The notes below the pieces were generated by a model. That model made no database searches and was not told the origin of the DNA. It saw only the letters and a list, made by a program, of their open reading frames with translations. A stretch of DNA of 64,000 nt. Source: Phytophthora sp. 'mugwort' (Eukaryota; Oomycota; Peronosporomycetes; Peronosporales; Peronosporaceae). Positions 1 through 10,276 of this stretch are shown one piece after another (position 1 is the first letter of the stretch; every line of letters starts with the position of its first letter). A program made the position numbers and the translations under genes. The DNA lies in assembly GCA_033558025.1 (NCBI GenBank), contig JAUCEF010000008.1, forward strand, positions 682,001 to 746,000, written 5' to 3'.

Positions 1-386
1 CGTGTCACCACACGAAGTGTAGCCATGCTACGTGTCACTTTGTAGCAAGTGGTACTTGGTACCACTTGGATTAGCAGGATTTCAATACGTGGCCACAGGG
101 CCACTCGATATGCATTTGACTAGGTTTAACTATGGTAGAAAGTTAAGGTCATACATTTACACCACAGGCGGCTTTGCCGCAGATAAGCAAAAAAAATAGC
201 AGTTCAGTTTTAGCATCAAAAAGAGTATCGTCCTAGGATTAGGAACACTGACTCTTTGAGTTTCTAGTGGTATCATTAGAGGGATTTAAACCTCTGCGGA
301 GACCTTAGGGGCTAGGATAACCACAGCTAAGACTCGGGGAATCATACGTCTTCGTCTGACACACTACGCTACGCAGCCCAGCTGCA
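1..386 (+). repeat. Partial 5' LTR of a Ty3/Gypsy element
   Basis: This stretch is read as the 3' part of a 5' LTR whose start lies before the window. It ends in TGCA at 386. Two bases later (389) comes a primer-binding-site-like sequence, followed by a decayed gag. The same order (LTR end in CA, two-base spacer, similar binding site) is seen at two other Gypsy copies here, near 40212 and 54467. A short perfect palindrome with 9-bp arms lies at 47-67. No gene is visible. The outer end cannot be defined from this window. Confidence 0.6.
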
Positions 387-388
387 CC

Positions 389-410
389 TGGTAGCACTTG
401 TAGTCAATCC
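389..410 (+). other. Primer-binding site of the Gypsy element
   Basis: The sequence begins TGGTAGCACTTGTAGTC two bases after the LTR end and before gag. Near-identical sequences sit two bases inside the LTRs at 40188-40209 (minus) and 54444-54465 (minus). Starting with TGG is typical for priming by a tRNA 3' CCA end. The tRNA was not identified. Confidence 0.55.
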
Positions 411-444
411 CGCACCTGATTCTTAGGACTATTCCTCGGTGAGG

Positions 445-1187
445 ATGGAGCAGACAGCATTTTCTAACATGTCCCAGAGCCAGCAAGACGCGCTGAAAAA
501 GCTTATGCCTCTGCTTGGCTCTGCGCACATAATGTATTTTACTTCGCAAGACCGGACGCGGTGAATGCGCGTCTGGGGGAGTTTTCAAGCTACGAGAATG
601 CTCGGTTGGAGCCCCTCCAGCAGAGGATGTCTGCGTCTGCAACAACGACGGCGTCAACTGCAGTGAGCGATGAGTCCTCGCGGCCTAATCGCTCGTCGTG
701 GATGTCAAGACTTTCGAAGGAAGGAGGCTTTCGAAGGAAGGAGGAGGGAAATTTCATGTTGTGGATCCGTGAGATCGAAATGGCGATGTGATCGGCCATG
801 CTCTGTACTAAGAAACAGTGCATGGCGCTAGCGATCTCGAAGCTCGGTGGCCGAGCGCGAGAATGGGCACTCACGTGCTGCACGTCGATAGACGCGGCCT
901 TCCCGAGCTGGGAAAAGCTGGAACTCCAGATTTTGCTAGTTTTGCTCCGTCTAATCAGGCGTACCGCTTGAGGTCGCGCTTTCTGAGTACCCACCAGGTA
1001 AGAAGGACTTGGTGGGCTTCGTCCAGGAGTTGCGAACTCTAATTGCCGGCATGGCGGCCGATCCTCTGTCAGAGGCAGTGACTGTGACAGTCTTTATGGA
1101 GGGTCTCCGCACTCACCCTTCCTCTTTTGAAGAGGCCATGAGAGCGGCGTTGAACGCCGAGTTCAACTTCAAGTCGTCTCAGTATTA
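445..1187 (+). pseudogene. gag: Ty3/Gypsy gag, frameshifted
   Basis: The product would be the nucleocapsid/capsid polyprotein of an LTR retrotransposon. The ATG at 445 follows the primer-binding site by about 35 bases. Retrotransposon-gag features are visible in pieces: NFMLWIREIEMAM at about 748-788, then ISKLGGRAREWAL and FPSWEKLELQI at about 835-935. A last block around 1000-1187 contains FVQELRTLIAGMAADPLSEAV. The blocks lie in different frames and are interrupted by stops at about 562, 789 and beyond. An 18-bp tandem duplication at about 711-745 (the CTTTCGAAGGAAGGAGG unit) contributes to the damage. After 1187 an AT-rich, non-coding stretch of about 100 bp interrupts the gag before its reading resumes near 1290. 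The same gag family occurs on the minus strand at 38990-39830. The copy is clearly dead. Confidence 0.8.
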
Positions 1188-1639
1188 AAATTGTTTTTTG
1201 TTTTTGTTTTATTTGTAGTTGCTCGAGCTATTTTACCTCGATATCGTTATGATCTGGTAAATATGTTATTAAAACCTTAAAATAAACTACGCTGAAGATG
1301 AGGAATCTGAGCTTCATGCTACCGAGCAGCGTATGGGCATGAAACTCGTCGGTGCTTCATCTGCCGCAGTACCACCCATTTGAAGGCAGTCGCGCAGGTC
1401 GCGTCAAGCTCCTACGAGCATTCGTTCTGCATTGAGCCAAGCCATCGCCTCGTCGCGGGGAAAAGGCGACACACACTAGGCGCGGGGCCCCTGCTGGGAA
1501 AGAACTGAGTTCTGTTGAGCCTCATGGAGGTGGAGGGCAACAGGGCCCAGCCCGGAGAGAACCGTATTCTCTAGCACGGAACGTGTATGCAAGCCGGGCT
1601 TGCTCGTCGTTGAGGCGACAGCGAGGCTTTGAGAAATTA

Positions 1640-2265
1640 TATTGATCGATTCCGGAGCGTCGGTCAACTACGCTCGACGATCCACGACGGAAGGAAGTCA
1701 GCAGTACGCTGAGTCGCTCAGGGAGCGCAGGAGTGACATCATCACTGCTCGCCTAGCGACGGGGACCCGTGTCACGGTGCCTAAGGTTCCTGTGAAGTTT
1801 CTCGACTTCGATAGCGTGGAACGCTGTCTAGTCCTGGACCTGGATTCGAGGTACGACCTCATCCTGAGCATGGCATGGCTGGAACGTCATGAGCCATGGA
1901 TTGATTGGAGGTCGAAGACCTTGGGCGCAACGCGCTCTAATCCTGGTGGAGCTTTGGTGAATCATGAACCCACCTCTGCTAGGAAGCAAAAGCGCTTTTG
2001 GCGCGGGTACTGGACCGAGTCGGTCAACGTGCTGGACATCGGTGTATCCGAATGTGCAGATACTGAAGGTGTCGAGGACAAGAGTCCCGAGCTGTGCTCG
2101 TGGGCTGTAACTGGAGCGGCAGGTAACCCGCTGGGTGACACAGGTGACATGTGTCACGACAGCGACATTCGTCATGATGACGGTGTGTCGTCACAAGCCA
2201 TGCGTGACGTGGCCGGCGGTATGCCGGGCATCATGGCCGCGGGCCTCAGGCAATGTGAGAACTGA
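1640..2265 (+). pseudogene. Gypsy retropepsin-like aspartic protease fragment
   Basis: The reading frame opens with the aspartic protease active-site motif IDSGAS, preceded directly by hydrophobic residues, and continues with retropepsin-like strands (RVTVPKVPVKFLDFD, then YDLILSMAWLERHEPWIDW). This is the protease segment that normally lies between gag and reverse transcriptase of a Ty3/Gypsy polyprotein. The frame stays open for about 207 residues and ends at 2265. No reverse transcriptase, RNase H or integrase follows, so the element is truncated here. Related protease remnants occur at about 38600-38897 and 52920-53260, both minus. Function is not expected because the rest of pol is absent, although the catalytic triplet itself is intact. 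Confidence 0.8.
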
Positions 2266-3382
2266 GTGTCCTTAGAGAAAAGGATGCATCTCGTGTGGTG
2301 GTTATCCACGATACAGAGGGGTACTTGCAGCGGTTACCTACGAGCACGGGGGCCAGCTATTGATAGATCTAAGGCTCGTGCCGTCGTCCATTCGCAACGC
2401 TAGCTGTGCATCCGCGACAATGAGATCACTAAAACTTCCGGTGCATCATGATAGAAATAACAACCTCACAGACAGAATTTGTAACTGTTTCTATACAGTA
2501 GTGTACGGGAACATGTCGTCTTCATTGTCGAGACTGAACCACTTAGTTACCCGGAATTATCAGCGGTTCACGAGTCTATCCAAAACGACCTAAAACTAGA
2601 AAACTGTAAATGCCTCTTCTTGACGGAAAGTGTGTGAAACAAATCCTTTGAAGTTACGTATCGCGTGAAATATGTACTGTAGAGGTGCCCAGGGGCAGCA
2701 TGCGGACGCACGGAACGGATTCGATGGAGAAGGTCAAGTCTGGCGTGATACAGTACTTCTCCTTACTTAAGGAAATACGGTATTAATTAAAAGTGCCTTC
2801 TGTGTTTTTACGGAGAAAGCCTCGTATCATAAATTGTACGATGCACCTGTTGTAGGCTTTGACTCTGCTTGGTATACAAAACGTACGTGAACCAGGTAGG
2901 CAACCAGGCTAAACAATTGACGACGTTTGTTCTTTATTATCCGTTGCATATGCTTGGTTCCAAGGTTCCAGCCTGGAACTTTGGACGATGCCGCAGCGAA
3001 TGACGCAATCGCAAGGACCGTACAGTATTGTATGATTCGACCCCAGTAACCAGTCTTGCGATCACCTATTTAACCAAACCTGATACGATTCCATTGAAAA
3101 GTTACAATGGAATCGTAAAGCTACATGCTCATAAATAATCAAAATCATATTTTCGGTTCTGAGATGGTGTCTGTGGTACGATGTACAGATCCAGGTCCTC
3201 AACTACCCTCTCCTTAAATACGCCATTTCTAAACAGTAATGCAGCAGTAAAAGTGAGGCAACGTCCAGCTACCCGATCCTATGATCACAACAATTCGGGC
3301 TCCTCCGCCAAGTGGGCCATCGACACACTTCCCATTTTGCATCTTCCAACAACACTCTTGACTCGTGTATATCGCCGTGACA
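2266..3382. other. No gene seen; 5' flank of the GH10 pseudogene
   Basis: This stretch holds only short, unrelated open frames, the longest 77 codons. The first part probably continues the decayed Gypsy pol. The last few hundred bases would include the promoter of the xylanase pseudogene. No repeat boundary or RNA gene was recognised. Confidence 0.5.
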
Positions 3383-4686
3383 ATGAACCTTGCGCTTGTT
3401 CTCACTCTGGCCGCCAGCTCGTTTGCAGTTACGAGTGGCGACGCCATCATGAAATCGACCTACAAGGGCTCGAGCGGCTTGCACGACATGGCCAAGGCTT
3501 CGGGAAAGTATATGGGTACGGCGGTGGACCAGGACATGAAAGATTCGGCGGCGCTCAAAGTGCTTAAGAATGTCCATGACTTCGGTATGCTCACCCCCGG
3601 CAACGCGATGAAGGTGCAGTACGTCCTGAGTCTTGTTACGCTTGCTGCAAACCTGAGTCTAACGTCCACTACATTGTTGTGCATCTTGCTGGTAGTGGGA
3701 TGCCACTGAGTACACGCAGAACAGCTTTAAGTTTGACAATGGGGACGCCGTCGTGGCCCTGGCCAAGGAAATGGGCGCTCAAGTGCGTTGCCATACTTGC
3801 TCTGGGTACGTCCATAAGCACAGTTGTTGTCTTATCCAGGAACTAATATAAATCTCCGATTGGTCTGCAGCATTCGCAAACTCCTCAGTGGGTCCAGAGT
3901 CTCAGTAAGGAAGAGATGCTCCGTGCACTTCGGAGACTCTTGTTACCATTGGGACGTCGCGAACGAGGTCATGAGCGACAACGCTCAAATGCGCGACTCC
4001 TTCTGGTACAAGACGACGGGCATGGAGTTCCTAATGACGGCCTTCAAGACTGCCAACTCGGTCAAGAAATCGCTCGGTTTCAAGACGAAGTTGTACTATA
4101 ACGACTACAACACCAACACAATTAACGCTAAGTCGACCGCAGTGCTGAATATGGTCAAGAAACTCATGGACAACGGAGTCGTCATCGACGGTGTCGGCTT
4201 CCAGTCTCACTTCAGTCATGCGGACAAGTCGTCGACTGCTGATCAAGTGGCAAATCTCGAGCGCTTTACTGCTCTTGGGCTGGAAGTGGCACTCACTGAG
4301 GTCGACGTGACTGCGAGTTCGTCCTCACCGTCGGCGCAAGAACAGAGCAAGAGCAGCAGTCCGACGTCTACAAGAACACTGTTGCAGCTTGCAAGCAGGT
4401 CAAGCGATGCGTCGGAGTCACGATTTGGGGCTATGACGACAACTACTCGTGGCTTAGCACGAAGGCGCCGCTGCCATGGTACCAGCCAGGCGGAGCCAAC
4501 TCGGAGCTCGTGCGCAAGTCGTTGTATAACGGAATTGTGGCTGGCTGGGACGGCGAAAGCATTTCGACTGGAGCGAAGAATGCGACACCAAAAAACTCAG
4601 CGACTGGCACCGACACGCACAGCTGGGGCTTTGGGACGGACGGGAACAAGCCGGGAAAAGTGGCGCTTTCGAACCAGCAAAAGTAG
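3383..4686 (+). pseudogene. GH10 endo-1,4-beta-xylanase, frameshifted copy
   Basis: This is a secreted glycoside hydrolase family 10 enzyme (xylan backbone cleavage), closely similar to the intact copy at 30568-32082. Exon 1 (3383-3613) encodes a signal peptide and the start of the catalytic domain. Intron 1 is 3614-3695 and intron 2 is 3806-3870, both GT-AG. Both general-acid (WDVANEVM) and nucleophile (ALTEVDV) motifs are present. Compared with the other copy, a base is missing near 3797, about 11 codons are lost near 3926 with a frame change, and a base is missing near 4347. In its own frame the 3' part then reads to a TAG at 4684-4686. Three breaks make it a pseudogene unless the sequence contains errors. 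The C-terminal Ser/Thr-rich tail of the intact paralogue is absent; a short Gly/Asn/Thr tail replaces it. Confidence 0.85.
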
Positions 4687-5862
4687 GCTACTGAGCATAA
4701 GTTGGACTTTCTAAAGTGGACAATGCTATGATCAAGGTACATCTCTTTCAGTAGTGAGCTCTTGACGCTACTCTTTCGGTATGATCCACCTTTGAAGTAA
4801 CATTTCGCTCATTGTGTTTGCCTGTCGGGCTCGCAACACCAGCATTCTAAATGAGTAGATGCCACAATCGCCAAAACTTTCTCCATGTCAGCAGTGCTGT
4901 TACTCGTCTCCGATAAAAGTGCGTACACGATCCACTTGCATCATTGCTGGGGATACATTGGACTTTTCGGGTCCAGTTGTCTGGCGAGACAACCATTGCT
5001 GAACACACGGCCTCGAAACTGAGTCACAATACAACGAGAGTGAAAGGAATTTACCCCGCTTGAGGTTAGTAAGTTAAAGTATCTTGCCTACAGACCTTCA
5101 AGTGTAAAACACGTACATTGGCCTCAATCTCTCAATTGATCCGGCCTGTATATTTTTCTTCTCTTCTTAACCGTCGCAGCCGCAACATGTAGTTCTCCTT
5201 CGATGATTTTGTCACCCATGGACCTCCAAAAGTTAAAATCCGTTTCCATCGTCAAGTACATGACAAACACCACAAAGTTCGCACTTATCCAAATTTTTAT
5301 TGAGCTTCTGCAAGATTTTGAATCTCCAGGCTCACATCAAAGAATTTTGTCAGCAGAAATTTCCCCGCATGCTACTGGACCTCCCACATTCGAAATCTGG
5401 TGACGAAAGCCACGTCCGCGTAAAAAAATGCGCGTTGGGGCAATAAGACAGCTCTCGGCCCGTCAAACGCCCTCGATCTTCTCTAACTGGCCGAAACTTA
5501 TGTTCCAGACCCTCTTGCCAAATTGTCGAATAGACATATTTAATTGTTTGCTTCTTTTGGTAATTTAGTTTAATAAACTTAAACTGATCATCCGTTTCTA
5601 ATTTGTTTCGAAGGGGATTACGTTGGTTCTATGAATAATTACACTGCCTCCATACGACGCAACGACCGGAAGACTTCGACGGTCTTCGTGCGTGCAGCCT
5701 CGGTGCGGCCAATTATCTGCGCTGCAACGATATATGTCCGTACGCCAGTTGTGTCTAGCTGGTCGTACATATACGAGATTAAAGAACCAACCAAGCCCGA
5801 AGTGTCCTTGCCATCTTAATCAACTTTGACATCCCTAACGACCTCCAGTTACCCCACTGCTG
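4687..5862. other. Intergenic region, no gene recognised
   Basis: Only short open frames (up to 66 codons at 5203-5403 and 62 codons at 5631-5819) with no recognisable domain. The left part would hold the terminator of the xylanase pseudogene and the right part the promoter of the ABC transporter. Confidence 0.5.
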
Positions 5863-5874
5863 CTCCATTCCGCA
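5863..5874 (+). promoter_or_regulatory. Oomycete-type initiator-like element before ABCG gene
   Basis: GCTCCATTCCGCA at 5862-5874 contains CATTCCGCA, a full match to the core CATTYYNCA of the oomycete initiator. It directly touches the ATG at 5875, which would give a leader of under 10 nt if transcription starts here. That short leader is unusual, so either it is a chance match or the leader is extremely short. Confidence 0.35.
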
Positions 5875-7869
5875 ATGCCATCGCTTCGCCTACGAAGCAA
5901 CATCAGCAGCAACAGTGCTGCGTCACCCGTTCCTGCGCCCCCGCAGCCGTATATCGGCGTGTCGACCCCCACGAGCTTACAGATTGAAGTGTCTCCCAAA
6001 ACTGATACATCTTGTACGCACGCCATCGAAGCTCCTCGTTTGACACTCGAGTGGAAATCCCTGCATCTTAAAGTTACGGTGCATAATGCGCACACCAAAC
6101 AACCGGAGCCGAAACTTATCCTCGAGTCGATGAGTGGCGTGGCCCGACCCGGAGAGCTTTTGGTGGTCATGGGACCTTCTGGAGCTGGGAAGAGCTCGCT
6201 GCTCGACTGTATTTCAGGTCGCAACAATGTCATCGAAGGACAAGTGACGGTGAACGGGTCGCCGTGGACTAAAAAGCTTAAACGCTTTGCGGCGTATGTG
6301 ATGCAGGAGGATTTGTTCCATGCCACACTGACAGCGAGGGAGCACTTGGCGCTGCAGGCGAGACTCAGGATGAGTGGGTCTTTCAGTCGCGACCAGTATC
6401 TCGGAAGAGTGGACACGTTGCTGGAAGAGTTCGGACTGTCGAAGAGCAAGGACACGCTCATTGGCGGCTGGATGCAGCGCGGTATTTCCGGTGGCGAGAG
6501 AAAGAGATTGGCACTGGCCACTGAGCTGCTGACGAACCCGTCCGTGCTGTTTGCGGACGAACCGACGTCGGGGCTCGATAGTTTTATGGCCAAGTCAGTC
6601 GTGCAGCAGTTGAGGAGACTCGCGGTGAAGGAAGGACGTACAGTAGTGGCCACGATCCATCAGCCATCGTCCGAGGTGTTTGCGCTGTTTGATCGGTTGG
6701 AGCTGCTGGCAGATGGCGCAACGATTTATCAGGGAAATGCGGTGGATGTAGTGGACTATTTTGCACGCTGTGGGTACGAATGTCCGATGTTTATGAATCC
6801 GGCAGACTATTTCATGGAGAAGATCGTCGTGGTGGATGCTGACACGGATCAGGCTGGTGTAGAGCGAGTTCGGATACTGAAAGAGGCTTGGAAGGCGCAC
6901 GCGGCTCGGCAGAACGCCGCAATCGAAGTTGTGAATCCACAGGACGTCGTCGGCTCTGGCACGAACGCAGATTTCGTGTCGACACCTCCCACAAAAATCG
7001 AGAAGATATCTGAGTTTGAAGACTCTCGGGCGTCAGTGTGGGGACAAATCCACGTTTTGGCTACCCGCAATGCATTGAGGCTACTGCGTGACAAGACAGC
7101 GTTACGGTTGCAAAGCGTACAAACCCTCGTGACGACGGTACTCGTGGGTATTATCTTCTACCAGTTGACTCTGGACCAGCAAGGCGTATCGAATTTCTCT
7201 GGTGCCTTCTTTTACATCGTAACGGAGCAAGTCTACGGGGCTTCCATGCCGGCCATCATGTCGGTGCCCATGGAGCTCCCGATCGTGTACCGTGAGTACG
7301 ACATTGGTCTGTATTCTGTGGCATCCTGGTACGCGGCCAAGAACTTGTGTGAACTGCCGCAGCAGGTGATTCTCCCCATCCTCAGCTTGCTGCCGCTATA
7401 TTTTCTCATTGGTATTGGCCACGACTTCAGCATGTACATTCAGATGCAGCTCGTCATGATTCTTCTACACAGCTCGTGCGTGGCGTTCGGCTACTGCATC
7501 TCTTGCTTGTGTCGTCGCATCGACATTGCCCCACTCGCAGGTAACATTGTTCTGATGCCTCTGCTGTTGCTTGGTGGTCTCTTCATCGACCCGAGTGACG
7601 TGCCCGCCGTTCTTCGCTGGGTCCAGTATATTACGCCTTTCCGGTACGGTTACTATGGGCTCATGCGCATTTTCTGGCGACAAGTGGATGACATTTCGTG
7701 CGACGTTGGAGAGACTTGTGCTGCCACAACAGGCCTCGAGGTTCTGTCCAATAGAGGCATTTCTAACAGATCCGTTGTATCAGATTTGTTGCTATTGCTC
7801 GCGTTGAGCGTTGGCTTCCGGGTGGTTGGCTACTTGGCACTAGCGATTAATGTCGGGAAGAGAAAATAA
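5875..7869 (+). CDS. ABCG-type (White/Brown) half-transporter
   Basis: A 664-residue ATP-driven exporter of the ABCG subfamily, with the nucleotide-binding domain first and the ABC2-type membrane domain second. Visible motifs are Walker A GPSGAGKS (100-107), the signature ISGGERKR (204-211), Walker B VLFADEP (224-230) followed by the D-loop SGLD, and the switch histidine in TIHQPSSE (about 262). The second half has about six hydrophobic segments starting near residue 415, with the charged tail GKRK. The length is normal for a half-transporter, so it should work as a dimer in the plasma or an internal membrane. The frame is uninterrupted with no introns. ABCG proteins export lipids, sterols or toxic compounds; the substrate cannot be told from sequence. 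The Met at 5875 is preferred because the next Met (residue 86) would remove the start of the ATPase domain. Confidence 0.95.
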   Translation: MPSLRLRSNISSNSAASPVPAPPQPYIGVSTPTSLQIEVSPKTDTSCTHAIEAPRLTLEWKSLHLKVTVHNAHTKQPEPKLILESMSGVARPGELLVVMGPSGAGKSSLLDCISGRNNVIEGQVTVNGSPWTKKLKRFAAYVMQEDLFHATLTAREHLALQARLRMSGSFSRDQYLGRVDTLLEEFGLSKSKDTLIGGWMQRGISGGERKRLALATELLTNPSVLFADEPTSGLDSFMAKSVVQQLRRLAVKEGRTVVATIHQPSSEVFALFDRLELLADGATIYQGNAVDVVDYFARCGYECPMFMNPADYFMEKIVVVDADTDQAGVERVRILKEAWKAHAARQNAAIEVVNPQDVVGSGTNADFVSTPPTKIEKISEFEDSRASVWGQIHVLATRNALRLLRDKTALRLQSVQTLVTTVLVGIIFYQLTLDQQGVSNFSGAFFYIVTEQVYGASMPAIMSVPMELPIVYREYDIGLYSVASWYAAKNLCELPQQVILPILSLLPLYFLIGIGHDFSMYIQMQLVMILLHSSCVAFGYCISCLCRRIDIAPLAGNIVLMPLLLLGGLFIDPSDVPAVLRWVQYITPFRYGYYGLMRIFWRQVDDISCDVGETCAATTGLEVLSNRGISNRSVVSDLLLLLALSVGFRVVGYLALAINVGKRK

Positions 7870-8138
7870 ACTTATTCTGACCCCCTCGTATTCTTAAAGT
7901 CAAGCAATATTAATAATAGAACAAGTTTAATTTACATACCTGGAGAATGAAAGTTGCGCTAAGGACCCTCCCGAAAAAATATTTTTACTTGTACCTTTTC
8001 CAGGGTCTTTCTTTACGACTATTCCGGTAATGGTGACAGAATCAGACTTTCTAGACTGTCTCTTTTTTTCCGATAGTCATTTTGTGATTTTCAGTCGTGC
8101 AGCTAGAACCTCCACGCGGTCGACCCCAACTCCAAGAA

Positions 8139-8702
8139 ATGGTGCGATTAACGTCAGCAGTCCCAGCGATTTCGCTTGCAGCTTTCTGGACGCTCGTCGC
8201 TCCTGTAGCTGGCCACGAGGCGTACGCTAGAAAGCTTCCCAATGGTGAAAATGTGTCCGGGGTTAAAGCAATCGGACACGCCAACCCCGACGGCGGCGGG
8301 ATACGGAACGAGTTTGGCAGGGCTTTCTACGACGCGGGTCACGCGTGGACGACGGACCTTTGCATGGATGATTCGGATGGAGATGGCCAAACGAATGGCG
8401 AAGAGCTGGGTGATCCATGCTGTGCGTGGACCGAGGAGTCCGCTAGCAGTCCCCTTTGGACCAGTGGCGTTTCAAACCCAGGAGATGATTCAAGTAAATC
8501 GAACGAGACCCTGTGGCCGACGTATGAGTGTTCGGATATGACCAGCACTTCGCATGAACAGAGTGCAAGCACTTCCACTGCAAGTTCCAGTAGTGCCAGC
8601 GAGTCTGGTAGCTCGACATCAGCCGCACCCCAAGATCTGACTGGAATGACTGTTTCGGTTATGACTGGATTGGTGGCACTTTTGCTTGTACTCGTTGCTT
8701 AG
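8139..8702 (+). CDS. Temptin-domain secreted protein, probably GPI-anchored
   Basis: A 187-residue protein. The chosen Met at 8139 starts a clear signal peptide (hydrophobic core ending VAPVAG), whereas an in-frame Met 14 codons upstream would bury it. The following region carries the features of the temptin Cys/Cys disulphide domain: IPNGE-like start (KLPNGENV), AIGHANPDGGG, and DSDGDGQTNGEELGDPCC. Residues about 130-165 are Ser/Thr-rich, followed by a hydrophobic C-terminus without a charged tail, which together look like a GPI-attachment signal. The protein would sit at the cell surface or wall. Temptin was named for a mollusc pheromone protein; in oomycetes the role is unknown. It lies about 270 bp downstream of the ABC transporter on the same strand, without evidence of co-transcription. 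Confidence 0.85.
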   Translation: MVRLTSAVPAISLAAFWTLVAPVAGHEAYARKLPNGENVSGVKAIGHANPDGGGIRNEFGRAFYDAGHAWTTDLCMDDSDGDGQTNGEELGDPCCAWTEESASSPLWTSGVSNPGDDSSKSNETLWPTYECSDMTSTSHEQSASTSTASSSSASESGSSTSAAPQDLTGMTVSVMTGLVALLLVLVA

Positions 8703-10181
8703 GTCAGTTTGGCATTACCATAAGCACTTCGTTCACGCTAGTACAATTTTTCTTCGGCTCAAATGATTACTTCCGAAGTAATTGTTTTCTTCAAGCTATC
8801 TGATTTGCCGTAAACTCAACCAGCCTTTAGCGCTTGGTAAGAGTTTGCATGTCCTGTTCAGATTATCGCACTTGCACTACAGAAGGGGAGGTTTCAATAA
8901 ACATGTATGTGACGTTCAAGTCACAAACTGCAAGGAATAGTTTAAGTAGAAACACCCAGTTTCAAGCTACCGCCTATTTCACCAGAGTAGTATACTTTAT
9001 CTGCTTTTCCTGCTGGAGTGCAGGAACAAGGTTTGAACATTATGCTAAATATGACCGCCGTCTCCAACAAAACTGCAGTCAAGCATCATCCAAATACTGA
9101 ATGTTGTTTTTGGAACATAAGCAGAGCTACGATAATCTCTCTCGATGCATTTTCGGTAGGTCTCGCAAGTCTACTCGCCTTTGTATGACGTCATGACATC
9201 GCCTGGCTAAATGCAAAATTTGGACAAGTATTGACCGCCGCTACGTGATGCATCTGGATCTGCCCGTGCTCGAATTGAATGGCTCACCTCGAGGCCTACA
9301 CAACTGTCAGTGCTACATGGTGCTACGATACAAAAACAATCTTGTCGAATGAAGATTCTGTGTCGCATCGAGCCCATCGTAGATTTCTAACAAAATATCT
9401 TTAATTTTACCAGTATTATCCAGTCGTATTATCCAGTCGGAGGGGACAAGCGCACAACTTCAAAAAAGCTATGTGGCGAGACAATTTGCTCGCAGAAGCC
9501 TTTTCTCCGGAGATTAAGCAACCCCACAGGAAAGTTCGTTTTAGTTACGCAGCTTGAGAAACGTCGTTATTGCCTACAAGACATTGTGTGTACAACTGGA
9601 GCAAACTCTGTGACTCGTGGAGTGATTTGACTCTTGCAAAATATTGTATCGTAAGTTGTGGAACGTATGTAGAGTGTGTTGTAAAATTAGCAATTTAACT
9701 CGAGGGGACATATTTTTTGGATGATGTAGAATCTGAAGCGTGGCCGGATCCAAAACGTTTTTCTTACTAGGACAAACCTCTGTGATCCATATGTACACAC
9801 CAATAGAACTTCCTGATGAGGTGCAGACTTTTCCACTTTAAGTGGTAAAGTTACACGCAAACACAACACTATTAACAAACAATAAAATTGGACACCAAAA
9901 AAGATTATATTTCTGGTCGTGTGTCTCTGCCAAGAACCATGACTAATCCTGCGCTTTTGGTCTTGGACGACGGCAGTCAGTTTGTGCTTGATATAGCGTC
10001 TAAGCTAATGCAGATTCCTGAATGGCACAATGACACCTCAACGGTAGCGTACTTGAAGGAGAATGAAAGTGTGCGATGAACATTCTGTGCTGTGACTGTT
10101 GTAGCTATCCTCTTACGTCCCGTACATCAATTTCACGTTTCCACACACATGTAGCCACTTTACAATAGCAGGAGGTGTCGT
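8703..10181. other. Intergenic region, no gene recognised
   Basis: About 1.5 kb without a supportable gene. The best open frame (9888-10079, 63 codons) has no recognisable domain and no homologue I can name. A 12-bp direct repeat (ATTATCCAGTCG) lies near 9415-9440. Confidence 0.5.
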
Positions 10182-10234
10182 CCAATCAGCGCGAGCGGAT
10201 CCAAAACGGGATCCAAAAGCTCCTTCCAGCCAAT
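10182..10234 (+). promoter_or_regulatory. Paired CCAAT boxes upstream of amidohydrolase gene
   Basis: Two CCAAT pentamers at 10182-10186 and 10230-10234 lie 91 and 43 nt upstream of the ATG at 10277. Their position inside a possible N-terminal extension (from 10175) supports 10277 as the true start. This is suggestive only. Confidence 0.3.
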
Positions 10235-10276
10235 CGCATCACTTCCTCGCCTGCACTTGACCAAAAGAGCTCGAAT

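Noticed and set aside
5835..6653. 272-codon minus-strand open frame
   Set aside because: Antisense to the well-supported ABCG ATPase domain; no domain in the minus frame; typical mirror frame of a GC-rich gene.
9888..10079. 63-codon frame as a small gene
   Set aside because: No recognisable domain, signal peptide or conserved motif; length near chance.
10175..10276. N-terminal extension of the amidohydrolase
   Set aside because: Would bury the signal peptide and contains both CCAAT boxes; the Met at 10277 fits far better.
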